A stretch of DNA of 64,000 nt from contig CP144172.1 in the NCBI GenBank assembly GCA_039636865.1, positions 248,001 to 312,000 of the forward strand, given 5' to 3'. The stretch is from Dermatophilaceae bacterium Sec6.4. GTDB lineage: Bacteria > Actinomycetota > Actinomycetes > Actinomycetales > Dermatophilaceae. Below the pieces are notes generated by a model that saw only the letters and a program-made list of their open reading frames with translations, was not told the DNA's origin and ran no database searches. Made by a program: the position numbers and the translations under genes. Shown one piece after another: positions 62,103 through 64,000 of this stretch. Each line of letters opens with the position of its first letter. The first letter of the stretch is position 1.

Positions 62103-63194
62103 ATGCCGACCGGCCCGCGACCGCCCCGGGCGGTCACCACCGTCCACACCGAGCGCCTCACGCTCCGCCCGCTGACCGCACACGACGCCGACGACGAGCG
62201 AATCCTGGGTTGGCATACCGATCCGTCCGGGTACGAGCTGACGTACGAGCCGCCGTTCCCCGACCTCACGACCGCGTCCCAGCATCTGCACGCGTGGGTT
62301 CGCAGGTGGGAAATCCAGGGCATCGGCTACTGGATCGCCGAGCAGAACGGGCGCCCCGTCGGCATCGGAGGTGTCGACGAGCTGCAGCACGAGGGCACCC
62401 GGTATCTCAACCTGTCCTACCGCCTCGACCCAACAGTCAGAGGCAGCGGACTCGGTCGGGAGATGACCCGCGCTGCCACCTCGTTCGCCGCCGAATGGTG
62501 GCCCGACCTACCTGTGGTGGCTCGGATCGCCCCCCGCAACACGCCCTCGCTGCGCACCGCCTACCGCGCCGGGCTGACCGACGCGGGCACCTGGTGGCGC
62601 CCGCACGAGCCTGCCGGCAACGAAATGACCCGCCACCTGCAGACGCCGGTCGTACGGGTCGATGGGGTGCAGGTGGGGACATCGGAATACAACGAGCTGC
62701 TCGACCTGTGGTGCGCGGTCATCGAGACCGGTGGCTCCGTTGGCTTCGAACGGGGGGCACCGCGCGGCGCGGTCAAGCGAACTCTGGATCTCCACCTGGA
62801 CGGTCCAACCACCACGCTGGTGCGGCTGCACGCTGCGACACCGGCCTCGCTCGAAAACCCCTCAGTAGCAGGTGAATTACTCGGATTCGGCTTCGTGGTC
62901 GGCCTGGGGTCCGTGGCGCGGCACCGATGCACCCTCAAGCGGGTGATGACCGACCCGCAGCACCGAGGCGCCAACCTCGGACGGCTACTGATGGGCGCGC
63001 TACACGCGACAGCCCGCGCGAACGACTACGAACTGGTGCAGATCTCCTACCGCGGTGGCACCGGACTGGAGAAGTTCTACGAGAAGTGCGGGTACGTCGA
63101 GACCGGCAGAGTGCCCGGCGGACTGCGGTTCAGTTTCGGTGACCGCGATGATGTCGACATGACCCGCCGCCTGGACGGGCAACCGCTGCGCTGA
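62103..63194 (+). CDS. Tandem GNAT N-acetyltransferase (two domains)
   Basis: 363 residues. Domain 1 (about 15-180) has YLNLSYRLDPTVRGSGLGRE, the R/Q-x-x-G-x-G/A acetyl-CoA motif, then NTPSLRTAYRAG. Domain 2 (about 200-330) has LKRVMTDPQHRGANLGRLLM as its motif A and YELVQISYRGGTGLEKFYEK, CGYVETGR. Fused double GNATs are known in aminoglycoside and mycothiol-type enzymes. ATG 62103 sits six bases after TAGGTT, a -10-like element, suggesting a leaderless transcript. Substrate unknown. Confidence 0.85.
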   Translation: MPTGPRPPRAVTTVHTERLTLRPLTAHDADDERILGWHTDPSGYELTYEPPFPDLTTASQHLHAWVRRWEIQGIGYWIAEQNGRPVGIGGVDELQHEGTRYLNLSYRLDPTVRGSGLGREMTRAATSFAAEWWPDLPVVARIAPRNTPSLRTAYRAGLTDAGTWWRPHEPAGNEMTRHLQTPVVRVDGVQVGTSEYNELLDLWCAVIETGGSVGFERGAPRGAVKRTLDLHLDGPTTTLVRLHAATPASLENPSVAGELLGFGFVVGLGSVARHRCTLKRVMTDPQHRGANLGRLLMGALHATARANDYELVQISYRGGTGLEKFYEKCGYVETGRVPGGLRFSFGDRDDVDMTRRLDGQPLR

Positions 63195-63211
63195 TCACGA
63201 CTCTGCCCGAG

Positions 63212-64000
63212 TCATGAACCTGCCCGCCGCTGCGCGATCCGGGTGATCAGGACGTCCAGCCCGGCGCCGAACTCCTCCTCGAACCGGTTCTCGGTCAGAC
63301 CGACGCGCAATCGGTGAATGACCGGATAGGTGTTTTGATCCAGGTCGCCCAGCTCAGCGGGATCGTCGGCATCGGCCACCTCCTCGCGCTCCTGCGTCGT
63401 CCGGGTCGCGCTGATCGAACCGGGGACCGGGTCAGCGGGATCGACCGGGTCGTGGTCGCCACTGTCGTCGCCCGCCTGGAACGAACCGTCCCCGGGTAGG
63501 GGGTCGTCGATCACCATCTGGCTCGTCTCCAGCAGCAGGTAGCCGAGCAGGAAACTGTTGAATGTCCGGTAGGTGAAAAGCACGTCGTCGTCGGAGAATC
63601 CCGCGTCGCCGAGGTGTTCCAGCATCGTCTCGATCCAGCGCAATGACCGCAGCGGCGGGTTGACCCATGGCGCGCTGGGCGGACGGGTGGCTACCAGCGG
63701 AAAGGCATGCGGATGCGCCCGGGCATACCGCCGCACCCCCCAGGCGAGGCTGGTGAGGTAGGCCGCCCAGTCGTCGTTGCTTACCTCCTGCAGGATGTCG
63801 GCGTCATCGCCCAGCTCATCGACGATGTGGTCGACCACGGCATCGAACAACTGCTCGCGGTTGTCCACATACCGGTACAACGTCATGACCCGCACGCCGA
63901 GACGCCGGGCAACCGAGCGCATCGAGGCAGCCGCGATTCCCTGCTCATCGACCAAAGCGAGCGTCTCGGTCACGATCTGTTCGGTCGTCAGCCGGCGCCG
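63212..64000 (-). CDS. TetR/AcrR family regulator, partial (N-terminus beyond window edge)
   Basis: The frame is open to the window edge (visible beginning RRRLTTEQIVTETLALVDEQ), so the true start lies outside. The HTH is AAASMRSVARRLGVRVMTLY followed by RYVDNREQLFDAVVDHIVDE, as in TetR with a TetR_C-type C-terminal domain. Between about residues 175 and 215 of the visible part there is an acidic Asp/Pro-rich insertion (GDHDPVDPADPVPG, EVADADDPAELGDL), longer than in typical TetR proteins. Ligand and target unknown; the adjoining GNAT gene is convergent. Confidence 0.88.
   Translation of the reverse strand, partial: RRRLTTEQIVTETLALVDEQGIAAASMRSVARRLGVRVMTLYRYVDNREQLFDAVVDHIVDELGDDADILQEVSNDDWAAYLTSLAWGVRRYARAHPHAFPLVATRPPSAPWVNPPLRSLRWIETMLEHLGDAGFSDDDVLFTYRTFNSFLLGYLLLETSQMVIDDPLPGDGSFQAGDDSGDHDPVDPADPVPGSISATRTTQEREEVADADDPAELGDLDQNTYPVIHRLRVGLTENRFEEEFGAGLDVLITRIAQRRAGS

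Overview
This 64 kb window is high-GC DNA (GTG and TTG starts are common, many start/stop overlaps of the GTGA or ATGA type, some genes apparently leaderless) from a Gram-positive actinomycete. Actinobacterial families such as DUF5926, DUF222/HNH (13E12-like), GAF-ANTAR regulators, Pr6Pr membrane proteins and SigB/SigF-type sigma factors place it in Actinomycetota. A Micrococcales lineage such as Dermacoccaceae or Intrasporangiaceae is a guess from gene style, not proven. No rRNA, tRNA, CRISPR array or prophage was seen, and no gene-free stretch exceeds 300 bases. Most of it reads as ordinary chromosome.

Region by region: (1) 1-6.7 kb: a pheA fragment, DUF5926 and a glycerophosphodiesterase on the minus strand; a stress-type sigma factor followed by two GAF-ANTAR antitermination regulators on the plus strand; a MurE-type ligase with an unusual substrate-recognition motif. 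(2) 6.8-9.7 kb: a tightly overlapping feoA-feoB-NifU-like iron operon behind a DtxR/IdeR-like box. (3) 9.9-26 kb: amino acid permease, CDF metal exporter, fumarase, a PhrB-type photolyase homologue lacking iron-sulfur cysteines, an AGCS symporter, a pyridine-nucleotide disulfide oxidoreductase, flavohaemoglobin beside an unassigned radical SAM protein and a methyltransferase, a broken permease gene, and an MFS exporter divergent from its likely regulator. (4) 26-31.2 kb: a zinc uptake ABC operon with two permease subunits, a Zur-like box in front and a zur gene convergent at its end. (5) 31.3-43 kb: cell-wall peptidase and membrane proteins, then acetate and acid metabolism: acs with a SatP-type acetate channel, glutamate decarboxylase, and a LytS/LytTR two-component system co-transcribed with a solute:sodium symporter and its small partner. 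(6) 43-49.7 kb: two universal stress proteins with a 16-bp tandem repeat and a small Cys-rich protein between them, MFS, metallo-beta-lactamase, a MarR-VOC fusion regulator, phosphoesterase, VOC protein and Pr6Pr protein. (7) 49.7-52.8 kb, the accessory part: a DUF222/HNH nuclease behind an SOS-box-like site, two perfect DnaA-box sequences, and an ISL3-family element with inverted repeats and near-perfect 8-bp target duplication whose transposase is broken by a 20-bp tandem duplication. (8) 52.8-64 kb: PhyH-like dioxygenase, TRIC channel, AAA ATPase, DHA2-type MFS pump, a three-gene ABC transporter operon, a double GNAT acetyltransferase and a partial TetR regulator.

Together the genes describe metal homeostasis (iron by Feo, zinc by Znu/Zur, export by CDF), acetate uptake and activation with a dedicated sensor, and stress response (sigma factor, ANTAR, USP, Hmp, photolyase homologue). 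Convergent gene pairs are usually separated by strong perfect hairpins that serve as shared terminators. The best leads for new biology are the cluster-less photolyase homologue, the SOS/DnaA-box nuclease locus, the sensor kinase with a cysteine cluster, the MarR-VOC fusion, the MurE motif change and the radical SAM protein.
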